Positions 46,633 through 60,965 of a stretch of 64,000 bases of DNA are shown here, piece by piece. This DNA comes from Paramecium sonneborni (lineage: Eukaryota > Ciliophora > Oligohymenophorea > Peniculida > Parameciidae). The notes beneath the pieces are model-generated. The model was given only the letters and a program-made list of their open reading frames with translations, did not search any database and was not told the DNA's origin. Position 1 is the stretch's first letter; each line of letters starts with the position of its first letter. A program made the translations under genes and the position numbers. The stretch is from assembly GCA_905182985.1 (NCBI GenBank), contig CAJJDN010000064.1, positions 127,895-191,894 on the forward strand. Reading direction: 5' to 3'.

Positions 46633-46852
46633 TAATAACTCATTAATATAGAACCTATATAGGCACTTGATTAATTTATTATGCAGTTACACATTTAATA
46701 AGTTAGAATAATGTTTGGATAACTTTTGTTCACATAAGCAGACATCATATACGTATAATAATAATTTGAAGATGATCTAATTTCTTTCTATTCTATGTTG
46801 TAATTCTTTCTTAATATTACAAAATTTAAAATATTGAATAAATATTATAATT

Positions 46853-49800
46853 ATGCTTGATAATTACATTGAAATCCTATAACAATACAAAAATCCAAAA
46901 TTACAATACTTATTCAGTTCATTACCTTTACCTAGTTAATGGCAATTATTTTAAACGGCAAATAAAATAGATGTGCTAAATAGTTAAACAGATTATTTGA
47001 TTGATTTGTATCACTATCGAGAAATTCCTAAATTATTACTAAAAGATTAGATAGAACGATTACCTGAAGAATTTTAACATGATCTAAATTAAGAAGAGTT
47101 TATTTTAATGTTAGCAAGAGTCTTAGATTTTCCGCCTTCTCATTTACCATTTTTAATTAATGGAACTAGAATATTATATGATTAAATTTGTTGGTTGAAT
47201 CAAATACATAAGGTAATGTAATTAAAGATTGTAGGTAAACTTTTCAACATTTCTAAGTTTTTATATTATTTGTGAATCTGAAGCTAAAGAAATGCCTGAA
47301 TCATTCTTACCATATACTAATGATTAACGAGCGTTTTTAAAGCATTTTTAAGAATTTGAAAAAGATGATTATGGATTTAGATTTTCAAAAAATTAAGATA
47401 TTACTCATCATTAGAATCCAATAAAGAAAGTTTTTTATTGTTAGGATTCAATATTTAGTTTAGATTAAATGAGTGATAATATATAGATATTTGATGCTGA
47501 AACAATTGAAATAAAAAAGATTATATAATGCACATCAATAAAACATAAGACTAATTTTTTAGGATCACTTTCAAAAACAATCTCTTAAAAAACAATAAAT
47601 ATTTTAGATATATTTTTTGCTGATTCACCAAAAATACTAGGTGCATGTTGTTAAGATAAAACAATATCATTTTGGACATTGACAAATAAATTTTAACAAG
47701 AATATTCATTTTCAACAGAAAAGTATGGACTTCAAGTTTAAATAGCGTAAAAACAAGTTTAATATTTATAGTTATTTGGAATCTATAAAGGCATGGATAA
47801 CAATAAATAGAGAAAATTAAATATATTAATGGTCCTTTACATAATTAATAGAATCAAATGATAGCAAAGCAATATCATTTGCAAATTCATCAGTAGGAAG
47901 TGCAGTGTTACTTCCTTATAAGGGATCTCAAATAAATTATATAAAAGAGATATCTTTATTAAATTAACTATTTATTTGTACAACTGAAGAAATTTAAAAA
48001 AAGAGTGATAATAATGATAAAGTCTTTAAAACAGTTGAAAAAAGAATTCATGTTTGGAATCCTATAAAATGGCATGCTTTTTCAGATATAAAATTACCAA
48101 ATAAAGGGTCATCTGTTCATACAATAACTTATTCACCTAAATTGGATGTTCTATTTACTGTAGGTTTTAATGATGATGTATTATTATGGAAATTTGATGA
48201 AGGAAATGAGAATTATAATTAATTTCATAAATTAACGATAAGAGAATAGATAGAAAATTAACGTATAGAAAATAATACAGTATCAGCTATTGAAGCATTT
48301 GATGAATATGGAATGTTGGTAAGTTTAGATAATAAAGGTATAATGAGATGTTGGGATATTGAATCATGGGAAATAATTTATAGATTCAATCTTGAATGTG
48401 AAATAATTAATACAATTAGTTAGATTTTAAAAATTAATTAAGGTAGATTTATAGTTACAACTTAAAGACTTAAAGTATTATAATTTCCACGTAGTCAACC
48501 AAGAAAAGTTAAAGTTAGATTTAAACCAAGATTAATGTAATGTTTTAGTTAAAGAGTATATGTGAGTTCAAATAATGAATTAATAGGATTTAATTGGAAT
48601 AATGCATATATAGAAGAAAAAGTGGAAATGGTTAATGAATAAGAGAAAGTAGAGACTGGAACAGAAATTCTATTCTTTTTTACACATTGGGATGTTACCA
48701 TTGTCATTACTAATGATGCAATTTTGCATATAATTAAAGATAGATTTAGAAATAATCAAAAAGGAAAGAAAGATTTTCTTGAATATCCATTATTTGAAAA
48801 TAAATAAATTGAAGGTTGCCATTTTCATTATCTTTATTCTTAACTTTCTTGTTGGAATAAAAGTATTTTAAGAATCTTTTAAAGTTAATATATATCAAAA
48901 TAATTACATTTTACAAAGATAAGAGAAATGGATGCTAGAGGACATATTCAAAAAATTATTAATTGTTGTGAAAGAGATATTATTGGAGTTCTAATGAAGA
49001 ATAATATTCTTAACTTTATTTAATATAGTACTATGAAAACAACATCATCAGTTACAACTGAAGATGAAATTGCTGATTTCTTTTTATTTAATGATTATAG
49101 ATGTTTAGCTATTATTCATTAAAAAAGAATTGTTTTTTATTCTCATTAAGATTATACACTATTTTAACCTAAATATTTTATTAAAACAGATTCTATATCC
49201 AATATTTTATATCTCAATTATGAGTCTTTAGATAAAATCTTAGAAATTTATGTTCCAAATCATTTCAAATATAAAAATATCTAATTTTTCAAATAACAAG
49301 AAGCTAATAATTAGTTTAAATATAATGATGATATTAAAAAAGATTTTTCAGTTCTTTAACAAATTAAAGAACTCAAATCAAAAAATGAAGAATGTAATTT
49401 TCTAGAAGTGAAAGGTACTGGATTAGTTAAATTTAAAAGAACTGTTAAAAAGATTTTAGACATGATTAGAAAAAATTCTTTAGATGAATTACATAGAATT
49501 TCTATTCTAGAAAGATAGAGTATAATTGATTCAAGTAATCAAGCAAGTTTAATATTGGATTTAGATTCTACTTTAATTAGAAGAAATGGATAATTCATTT
49601 CTAATATTAAAATAGATTATGAACTTTAACCAGTAGACTTAAATCAATATACTTATAGCAAAGTATATATTTATGAAGACTTCCATTATTAATACTTTTT
49701 ATGTTAAAACTCTTCTCCAATTGTATTATCTAATATATAATCAAAAATCGTTGAAAAGTTTTCAAGAATTAAAGATCCTTATTTAAATAAAGATGATAAT

Positions 49801-51563
49801 ACTAAAATTATTGTTTCATTCAATTCATCAGATGAGATTCTCCTTGACTACAAAGGAGCAGAAGAAGTAATCTTAACTAAAATAGAAATTGATCATAATT
49901 CTATCAATCCTTCAATTATTAATTTTTATGATCATTTACTTTTAATAACTTTTGGAAAAGAAGATAATGCTTTAAAATTTTGGGATGTTACATGTCTTAA
50001 ATCTTTAAAATAATTGATTATTGATAAAGAATATCTTCAACTTAAACCATCCTAAGTAAGTGCCATATTAAAATTGAAAGAACTTTAAGAATATAATTAA
50101 ACCCATGAGATTAAATCTCAAGAACTGTTAGTCTAATAAAAAACTAAAGATCTATAATCTTTAATAAAATATAAAACGAAACATTTAGGATCTACTAATT
50201 TAGGAGATTCTCCATATTTATAAGGTGAATACATATTACCATTAGAATTAAGATTAAAATGGAATCTCAAAGAATTTAATTCTTTATACAGAATAAATTA
50301 AATAAAAGAAACTTATAATTATATGTTAAAAATGTTGTATAATTATCAAGAAGCTAATAAATATCAAATTTATCAATAACAATTATAAATTAATAATAAA
50401 ATGATGTTATAATAAAAAATAAAATCTGGTAGTTAATTAGATTTATATTTTTCTGATGATTCACATGAACATCCTGAATTACCTAAATTATATTTAACTC
50501 AACTTTAAATTAAACCAGATCCTCCTCCAAACACTCCTTTTCCTAAAAATTCAAAAGTTGATAAAAAAGCTGATATTAATTTTTAAGTTTTATCTTCAAT
50601 TTTACGAAAGAATGATTCTGAATAGGATAATTTAAGTATTGAAAAAAAGATAAGAATGTCTGTTCATCTATCTCCTAAAGGGAAAATAAAAAAATTAAAT
50701 TAAAAAGTCAAAGATTCAGGAAGAGATTATTAAAAAGAAAAAGAGAGAGACTAAAATAAAGAAAAAGAATCTTATGATGAAAGTTTAAAATAAAAGTCTG
50801 ATGATTAAATTTAATATGAAAGATTTGATTAATTTATAAAAGGTGCTCATAAAAAAATTGTTTAATTAAATAAATAATTAAATGAATTATATTATCCACC
50901 ATTTGAAAAGGAATAAAAATTACTTGAACAGGAAAGGAGAAAGTAAAGACAAAAACCGGATCTTTAAGTAACTACAAACTAAAAGACTGGAATCTAATTA
51001 ATTAAATTTAGTCATAGAGCAACAGATGAAGAAAAAAGAAGTATTATATTTAAATTAAATAGAATTTTTGATGAATTATAGTTTTGAAGAAGTAGCCTTA
51101 AAATAAAGTTAAAGTTTAAGAGAAATATCTGCAAAACATGTTGATAAATCATTAACCCCATTTAAAGATTATTTAAAAGAAACAAGAAACATTAAATTAA
51201 ATAATCCAATAAAGGCTAAAGTAAAACTATGTAAAATGTATTACCTATTTTACAGCTGTATTGAAATAAAATGATAACATATCTGATATTTTGGATACAA
51301 ATTAAACTATGGAGGATTAAATAAAAGAAGAAATTTTGGGTCTTAATTTAATTAAAAGAAATCATCGATCTAAAATTAAGGGTGATTTATGTAAACTTAA
51401 TTATATAATTATTTTAGAATACATATTAAATGCTGATTTAAAAGGATTTACATAAAAAGATAGTTTTGCAGTAGCTATTACAGATTCTTAGAAGAAAAGA
51501 TCATTATCACCATTAAAACATTATTTGATAACAAAAAAAAAATCTTAACTGTAACTAAATTGA
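46853..51563 (+). CDS. large WD40-repeat scaffold protein
   Basis: About 1,539 residues. WD40-like blades appear across the first 1,100 residues: ILGACCQDKTISFWTLTNKF, LFTVGFNDDVLLWKFDEGNE, LVSLDNKGIMRCWDIESWE, LLLITFGKEDNALKFWDV. A Lys/Gln/Ser-rich region (KLNQKVKDSGRDYQKEK) and a C-terminal globular part follow. Introns 47213-47234, 47736-47757, 51041-51062 and 51231-51255; a further 27-nt intron near 51394-51420 is possible (it contains no in-frame TGA). Two beta-propellers plus a tail recall ciliary or coat scaffold proteins, but I cannot name it. The frame over the 3,283-nt main exon contains no TGA. Confidence 0.82.
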
Positions 51564-51680
51564 TTACTAAATATTTAATATTTATTTATAAAAATAATAT
51601 ACATAGATTTTATATGGAAATAGCAAAATAAATTAAAAAAATATGAATTTTATTATAAACTAAAGTTTCGATTTAAAAAA

Positions 51681-52353
51681 TCAGCAGCAAGAACTCTTCT
51701 TAATTGCTTCTTGCTTAATTTCTAAAACTGGTGGATCATTATTCTTTTTTTCATTAATTTTTGTTAAACAAAGTTTTCCCAAATAATCAGCTGCTTCTAG
51801 ACAATTAGTACTCATTTTTGCTGAGGTTTCTATATAATGCATTCCTAAACTAAGTGCAAAAGAAAAGGCAACATCATATGAAATTTTTCTTTAAGATTCT
51901 AAATCACATTTACATCCTATTAAAAGAAATTAAATATCTTGATTCATATTTTTTATTTCATCTAATGTTTCTATTTTGAATAATTATAATAATTACTTTC
52001 ATACCAAATTTAAATATCAGAAAACGACATTTCATTTGTAATATCAAAAGCTAAAAAAATTCCATGAGCACCTTTATAATATGATTTAGAAATAGCTGCT
52101 CTGAATCTTTCTTATCCAGCCGTGTCCCAAATTTGTAATTTGACTGGTTAATTATTGATGAAAAGTCTCTTTATTGCAAAATCAACTCCTATTGTAGCAA
52201 TATAGTTTTCACTAAAATTGTCTCTAGTTAATCTAGTTAATAGTGAGGTCTAAATATAATTATTTATATTACCTTTCCTGCTCCAGAAGGACCAAGAGTA
52301 ATAATTTTGATAACTTGTTCTTTTATTTCTTCTTAATTCTTATTAAAAGACAT
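51681..52353 (-). CDS. Rab-family small GTPase with atypical G4 motif
   Basis: 207 residues. GPSGAGKTS (21-29) is the P-loop, ATIGVDFAIK switch I, WDTAGQERFRAAI switch II, ETSAK the G5 motif and KKSSCC the prenylated C terminus. Introns 51971-51996 and 52250-52272. The G4 motif, normally NKxD and specific for guanine, reads CKCD (LIGCKCDLES). That change is uncommon and could alter nucleotide affinity. Rab proteins direct vesicle traffic. Which Rab subgroup is not clear from the effector regions. Confidence 0.9.
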
Positions 52354-52612
52354 TTTAAGATCAGAAAATTTTTTAATTAATATAATTTGATATTGATTTA
52401 ATCCCTTTGAAACTAGCATGTAAGTTTTAATCAGAAATTAAGAAATTTAAATAGAATGATCTCAATATTTATTTTAATTATGTGTATCCTTATCTAAGAT
52501 TATACTCTTAACATAAAATTCTGATTAAATACCATAATTTAATGATTAAAAAATATATTCTTAGAAATCTAAACAGAAAAATAATAAAATAAATTGATAT
52601 ATTATTAAATGG

Positions 52613-55600
52613 TCATAAATGATCAAGAATCTCCAATGGAGTTCCTATTTTATCTACTCTCCCATTATTAAGAATTACAATTTTATCATAATTTTTTATA
52701 GTTTAAGTTTTATGAACTATTGTAATGACAGTTTTATTTTTTAATTTTTTTAATAATATTTCTTCAACTAATAAATCTGTTTCTTAATCAAGATTAGATG
52801 TGGCTTCATCCATAATAATAATTGGTCTATTCTAAAGTAAAACTCGACTTAAGGAAATTAATTGTTTATTACCCTAAGATAAACCTTAAAAATGAGAATT
52901 CAATCCATTTGGTAGTCCTTATACATAATCAAATAATTTAACATCTTTTAAAACATTCATAATTTCTTCTTCACTATGTTAGTTAAATAAATCAATATTT
53001 TAACGTACGGTATCATCAAAAATTATTGGCTATTATGGTATGATACTGATATTACTTCTTAAAACCAAAGGTGATAAATCTCTAATATCAAAACCATCTA
53101 TATCAAATTTGTCTGCTTTCTCTATATCATATAATTTAAATAAAATAGATATAATTGATGATTTACCAGCTCCAGTACGACCTATGATTCCTACCTTTTC
53201 ACCTTATCTTATATTCAAATTTAACCCATTTAAAGCATAATCAAAATTATATTTCAAATAAATATTGGTAAAATTTATATTTCCTTATAATTATACAGGC
53301 TAATTTTTTAATTAGTTTTTTTCTTAATCTATTATTATTAAATCTTGCATTCTATCGACACAATTCATTTAATTTATAAATGACAAAGATTATCTTAAAA
53401 ACCATTATTAATTTTCATTAAATATCATAAGCAATAATAAAGCTTATGTAAATGTCTCATTTTAATTAAATAAGAAAATCATTATTATTCCACATTATTA
53501 CACAAAAAGGCCTAAAAAATCTATACTAATTCCAAATAATCTTTATGCATAATAATAAGTAGTATTAGAAAGAATTGCATTATTTGTTGCATTTCTAAAC
53601 TATTACAAAAAATATTTTTATTGCTCAAATACATTTATTGTTCTCAAACCTGTAATTGTCTTTTTAAAAAGATCTAATAAGGGTCCTTTTGTTTACTAAT
53701 CTAATTCTTATGATTTTAAAATTAAATTTCTATAACTACCTAAAACTTACCAATTCAATATAATTGTTAAAATCATTATATAAATAAAATGAGTCTATAA
53801 AATTACCAAACTTATTAAAGATATTAAAAAATATGATCCTAATTCCCAAAAATCAAATAATGTAACTGGAATCATATTATCAGCTAAATTTAAATCTGTT
53901 GTGAATTTAGTTAAAACTGAGCTACCTGCTTTTGAATCAAAATATGATATTTTTCCTTAACTTACTGATTATATCATATTTATATGTATATGAGAATTAG
54001 CAGATAAACATCCAAATGAATTTAAAATGTATTTTACATAATTATTAATAAATGCCAAAATACAAATCATGATTATTTATTTAATTTGATTATCATAATT
54101 ATCAGGTTTTATTACTGATATTCCTTAATAATAATAATTATATAAAGCTTCTGATAAAAAATTCATAAATATAACAATAACTACTAAAATTAAGCTAAAT
54201 AGTTTATTTTTAGTCCAATTACTAAAGTAATAAATGAATTTATTTTATTTTATTTTTTCCACTTATTTTTAAGATTCTTAATCCTTCTTTATAGATTATT
54301 TTTATTCAACAAATTCTATTTTAAGTTAATTAATCTCTTCGACATCATTAAAGTTTTCATTAAATTACTGAGAAAAAGATCCATCTTCTAAAAGATAAAA
54401 CATCCTAAATTAGTTTATAATTGTTTATGAATGTGTTGTTAAAACTACAGCAGGATATTTATTAGTCTATATAAAATGATAATTAAATAAAAACTCTCTC
54501 AAATTTTAATATATCTAAATTTAAACTTATTTATCTAAAGAACTAAATGGATCATCCAAAATGATTAAGTCTGATAAAGAATATAAGGCTCTTGCTAATG
54601 CAATTCTCGTTTTTTAACCCCCTGATATTGTTGTAACTCGATCATTTATCATAGTTTAGTCTTTTTACTACATTTTTTCAATATCTTCTTTAAGGCAAAC
54701 AACTTCTATTACTTTTAAGTATAATTCTTCAATAAACACTTTGCCAAAAGTTATATTATTTTAAATGCTATCCTCAAATAATATTGGATCTTATTCTACA
54801 TACGATTTAGTTAAATTTTCCCTTTCTGATTTAAATCCACCTAAATATAAAGGACCATCATCAATCAAGGCTAATAAAAAGGATGTCTTTCCACTTCCTA
54901 TTTTACCTGTTATAAGTATAAAATCTTTCGGATTGATCTCAAAATTTATCTACTTCAAAAGTTTTTCTTATTTCCAACCAACACTTAAATCATTTAATTT
55001 TATAAGTTAAGCAGATTCATGTTTTTAAGTTTATCTTATATCCATTTTTAAGTTTTTGTAAATGTCAATATATCTTTGGAATATCATTTTTATATTTAAA
55101 TAGCTCTAAATTCCATATGATACTTATTAGACACAACTAACCTTAAAATATTACAATTATTGAATTGTTGCTATTAATGAAGCACTATTTAATTCATAAT
55201 TGAATAAATAGAGAATAACTATAAATAACATTGAAGCCCATATTTAAGCAAAAAAATTCAAACTTCTATCTATTAATTAAATCATTTAAGATTTGAAAAG
55301 GTATTATTACTCTCTTTTTCTAAATTCAAGAATTCTTTAATTTAATTTTGATTCAATACCATAAATTTTTATTACTTTTATATTATCTATAAATTCAGAT
55401 TATAATTTTATTCTTTTATCTTGTTCCTGTTTATATAATTTAGTATATTCAATTGATCGCTTTTAAATAAAAATTTATAATGGATATATTAACATTATAA
55501 TAAATAAAGGTATAAGACCAATTATTCCATCAAATCTAATATATAGTATTAAAGATCCAAATATAAATGAAATTGGCATCACAAATATTTAAAATATTAG

Positions 55601-56134
55601 CATAAAATAGTATTCAAGCATACTAATATCAGATGTAGCAAGTCCAATAAGTTTTCCTGTATCTATTGCTTAAGTTTTTATTTTAAGTAATTTTTAATAC
55701 AATATATTCAACAATGTAAATCTTGAAATTGCTGAAAATTCCATACTTTTTGTTATGGCTTTATGTCGACAAATATTAGCAAAACAACTAATTAAGATTA
55801 GTAAAGCTCCAAAATATATTGAATTATTCGATTAGTTTAATATACTAGATATAAGTAAACTCATAATTATTGAAACAGCATTTTTACTAATGCTTTCCAA
55901 AATATAAAAAATAAAAACAATCATAGTTTAATATTTGAATTCTTTAAGGAAAACAAAATTTACTAATGATTAAAAAGTATCAAATTCAATTTTTTTTACA
56001 TCGAAGTCTTAATCTTTAATTTTTAAATATTCTTAAATTGGAGGCAGCTTTTCAATTTTTAAACTTTTATCTTTATTTAATGTTTCCCTAATTTATTTAA
56101 ATCGATTGAATAGTTAAAGAAAGAGTAAATCCAT
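52613..56134 (-). CDS. ABC transporter, ABCC (MRP-like) full transporter
   Basis: 1,173 residues in one exon (1,174 codons, no TGA). Order TMD1-NBD1-TMD2-NBD2. NBD1: Walker A GKIGSGKTS, signature ISGGQKTRIALARA, Walker B LIILDDPFSSLD. NBD2: Walker A GRTGAGKSS, signature LSQGNKQLISLSR, Walker B IIIMDEATSNLD and the switch VHKTQTI. In NBD1 the catalytic Glu is Asp, as usual in ABCC, so site 1 is probably weak. NBD1 follows six predicted helices. The NBD2 signature LSQGNKQ departs from LSxGQRQ. Likely exports organic anions or conjugates; substrate unknown. No R/TMD0 domain is seen. Confidence 0.93.
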
Positions 56135-56581
56135 ATTATTGTATAATTTTATAAAAGAAATTATTTAAAATAGTTAAATGAAAATGTTGGCAAAATGTAT
56201 ATTTTTAAGTTTTTAAATTCAAAGTTTTATATCTACATATTTTTGTTTAAAACTTTATTTGATTTAAACTTAAATTTTCAAGAATAAGGAATATGATACC
56301 TTGCAGAATCTTTGATATGAAAATTTTATTTTAAAGACTAAGATTTAAATAAGAAATCATCTAAAAAATATAAATAAAACATAAAATTTAAATAAGTAGA
56401 ATTGATAAATTGGATATAAATTATCAATATTCTAAGATAACAAATTTAAAACATAATTATTATTTTTTAGTTGTATAGATTATAATTTAAAATATTAATA
56501 AAATTTATATAATAAATAAATTTAATGATAAAATTTAATATTAATGATAAAATAATTAAATTTATACTAATTAGTAATTAA
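56135..56581. other. A+T-rich spacer
   Basis: About 450 bp between the divergent-side ABC transporter start and the end of the Aurora-like gene. No gene or RNA seen; almost pure A/T. Confidence 0.5.
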
Positions 56582-57731
56582 TCATATATCAATAGTAAAT
56601 TAAGATATTTCCTATTTACAATCAATTAGCCAAGGATGACTAAGTGCTTACCTAGCATTCATTCTATTTTTTGGATCTACATGTATTAAATTTCTAATAA
56701 AATCTCTTAATTCTTCTGAAAATTTATTTGGGAATCTAATATTGCCACTTATAATCATATCCTACATTTCTTAATAGGAAAGATCTTCCCAAGGTGTTTC
56801 TCCTGTACATAATTCAAATGCTAATACTCCCAAAGACCACATATCAGTACTTTTATCATAATTTTCTCCTTTAACAATTTCAGGAGAGATATATGCCAAT
56901 GATCCACATTAAGTAGATCGTTCTTATTGAGGAGAGTAAATAGAATGAGTAAAATCAGCCAATTTAATCTAATTGTAACATAAAAATATATTTTCTGGTT
57001 TAATATCTCTATGAATTATACCATTTCTATGTAAATAATTTAAAGCAGAAGCAACTTATTTAACATAGAATGAGGCTACCTATTCAGAAAAACATGTTTC
57101 TGGTAATGATCTCAATAATTTATGTAATTATCCATGACAACAATATTCTAATACTAATACAATTTCAGTGCCTATAATATAAAATATAATTAAAACTTGT
57201 ATGAAAGAATGTGTATAGTTTAACAATATTAGGATGATTGAGAAGATATTAAATCTTTAACTCTTATGCTATACTCTTCCAAATAGAGCAAATTTATTCT
57301 TTTTTCATTATTTTAAGCGCAACATGTATTCCAGTATTGATTTCACAAGCTAGTTTAACTTCACTATATTTTCCTTTGCCTAAGAATTATAACATAGTAT
57401 AATTCGATAATTATTATGCTTTTGGTAAAATAGTTTTATTGAGCATTTTCTTAAATGTCTATTATTCTGTTTCATAATCTCTTATGTGCAATACATTTTT
57501 ATTAATTTCCACTAATTTCTATCCAGAATTAGCATTTGATCGTATTCTTTTTTAGGGTTTCTCATTTTAAGTTGGCTTCCTTTTTATTGTTTTTAGTAAT
57601 GTTTCAATCAGTTCTTTTTAGTTGATTTTTTGATCAACTAAGTCTTATTAAGTGTGTAGAGGTGAACTGAGTTTATTAATTAATGTAATTCGATTGCTTG
57701 AAGCAGATCTAGAAGTTGGTACTTTATGCAT
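56582..57731 (-). CDS. Aurora-like Ser/Thr protein kinase with DFT instead of DFG
   Basis: 374 residues. FLGKGKYSEVKLA is the glycine loop, HVALKIMKKE the lysine, IIHRDIKPENIF the catalytic loop. The metal motif is LADFTHSIYSP, with Thr replacing the Gly of DFG. SLAYISPEI is the APE region. The sequence HSIYSPQQERSTQCGS aligns with the Aurora activation loop (family W/S-x-V-x-x-P-S..RR.T.CGT), and LCTGETPWEDLSYQEM is also typical. Intron 57172-57196. The 100-residue N-terminal tail is basic and Ser/Thr-rich. Auroras act at spindles and basal bodies. The DFT change may reduce or alter activity. Confidence 0.85.
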
Positions 57732-58127
57732 TATTATATTAACGTTTAGAATACACAACTAAAAAATATTAGAATTCAATTCTTTATTTCAAAACTATAC
57801 ATTTCTTAATATTTTTTATGAAATTAAATAAAGAGAACATCTTATTCTAACAATTCTTAACAAGAATTTGAGTGAAGATGATTTTATTTAAGTTAATAGA
57901 AATTTAAGGTTATGAAGACATTAAATGAAATAAAATAAATTATCATAAATAAAAGAATGTATTTTAAAGAAAATCTAGCAATCTAGAAATATATTTGAGA
58001 ATGAAATTGATATTATTGATTTATTAGTTATGTTTATGTATTGTGCTTGATCTCCTTAATTAATTTTACAATTTTATTATCTCAAAACAACTTAATTTTG
58101 GTAGTAGGAAAAATATTATTAAAATTT
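57732..58127. other. spacer between Aurora-like and PTEN genes
   Basis: Short open stretches on the + strand (for example an ATG at 57818 and a frame reading NKNLSEDDFIQVNRNLRL near 57862-57915, and IFENEIDIIDLLVMFMYCA near 57990-58046) look partly coding, but TGA codons break them and I could not join them with introns. Either a small gene I did not resolve or a relic. Confidence 0.4.
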
Positions 58128-59258
<1,131 letters not shown>

Positions 59259-59542
59259 ATTATACTATTATTAATATATAATATGAAAATAACATTTAAT
59301 CGCTAAACTACTATCCTAAAAATTATCCATAAAAAGAAGCCAATAGTGATATAAAGATCCAGTTTAGCTTACTATAACCTAAATATTGGAGGGCTAAAAG
59401 TAAAAGGAATCAAAGAAAAAAGATTCATTGTTCTAATTTTATACATCTAAAAACAACAGATTTATATAAAAAAATGATTGCCAAAATTAATTAAGTAACC
59501 ACAACAAAAAACTAAATTAAATTAAAAATTTCCAAACATTGA
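59259..59542 (+). other. out-of-frame continuation of the PTEN C2 domain
   Basis: From 59250 onward a second frame reads coding-like sequence ending KISKH, TGA 59540-59542. It looks like the C2-domain end and basic tail of PTEN shifted by one base. No GT...AG intron fits in between. Confidence 0.65.
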
Positions 59543-59649
59543 TTTGTGTTAAGAATTTTTATATTGATTATTTTTTATCAATTGAGCATCTTCCACTAGA
59601 TATTTTATGCTATTAAAATAAGAAAGTCATTTTTGTAATAATTAAATTA

Positions 59650-60899
59650 GAATTATTTTTTAAGTAGTATGAATAATAATTAAAAAATAAATTAATTTAA
59701 ATATTGTTGATGAAAATAAATCTAAAGAATCTAATTATAATGCTGATCCAAAAGATATAAATTTTTATAATAATGACATCTTAGTAAAGTAATGCATCTC
59801 TATTAATATTTATATAGTGAGAGAAATGATTGTGTCATAATTTACAATTAATGCTATTTCAAAGGGGAATCAATGAAGACTTGTGGAGATCTTCGCTAAT
59901 TGAAGTATGCTACTTAGAGATTTCTAATATGAGATCAGATCACTATAAATACCATCTGGAATTACTTTAACTATTTTTGATCATCCTAATTTTGAAGTTT
60001 AAAAACATGTTTTCTCTCAAAGTGAATAATGTCTGAAAAATGCTGTTTTCTTTGCTTAAATGGTTTTCTAAAAATAATAAAAGTTTCTTGAAACACAAAA
60101 AAAAGAGAAAAATTCAGAATAAGAAGATCAATAAGCAGCTAAACGTGCTAGCTGCAATTTTAGGTATAAATCTGAACAGTTTAAGATATAAATGCTAAAA
60201 ATTAAAACAGATTCTAAATAATAATTCAAATTGGGATCATATACTTCAAAAAGTGTAAATAATTAATTGATATCTGATTTTGAATTAGCTAAGCTTAATA
60301 GAAATAGAGAAGAGACAGTCTATTAATTTTTTGGTTCTCCAAATATACCCTAAAATTTTTACAAGTATAAACATAATTTTATGATAGATATATATTTTGT
60401 TTGGAAGTATTACTTTATGAATTTATATTAAATTTTATTCTAGCAAATTTGATGAAATAGCCTCATTTCCTTTTTAATTAGAAATTAATTAATATCTAAA
60501 GATTTGATTTCAAAATTATTAATTAAAGTTCCATACCAAAAGGAAAATAAGAAATTCTATAAAAATAAATCGTAAAGGGTTTGATTTATTAGCTTTGGCC
60601 AAATGAAAACTTAATATCATTATAATCAACAACCATGATATTATCATTTTAATGAAGTTGAATTTAATAAGGGAGACACAGAATTAAAAAAAATAATTAT
60701 AAGAAAAATGTTAATATTTGTCTAGACGAAATATTCTGGTTATTTTCCAAATTTCAAATATAAAAATTAGAAAATTCATGATAAAAGACCAACTTTATTA
60801 TAATTAATATTGAAGCAATAACATTTAAAGGATTATCTAATATTAAAAAATTCACTTGAAATTCTAGTAAATAAACATCATAATATCATATTTGAATGA
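59650..60899 (+). CDS. beta/gamma-crystallin-like domain gene, incompletely resolved
   Basis: Spliced traces give IVDENKSKESNYNADPKDI, then RNDCVIIYNQCYFKGESMKT followed by CGDLRQLKSLQIPSG, ITLTIFDHPNFE and FSQSEQCLKN. This follows the beta/gamma-crystallin pattern (vxxYxxxxFxG...GD....SixvPxG..vtlf.hpnF.g..), usually calcium-binding. Introns: about 59787-59815 (29 nt), 59906-59939 (34 nt) and possibly 60366-60388. Then comes a Gln-rich coil (FLETQKKEKNSEQEDQQA). The 5' exon and 3' end were not resolved; the last 80 codons (from NEVEFNKGDTEL to IIFE, TGA 60897-60899) are in another frame. It may be a gene or a relic. Confidence 0.45.
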
Positions 60900-60965
60900 T
60901 ATTGATGTAAAGAAGAATATGTGAAATATATGTTCTGTATATTATAATAGTAATTGAAAAATTAT

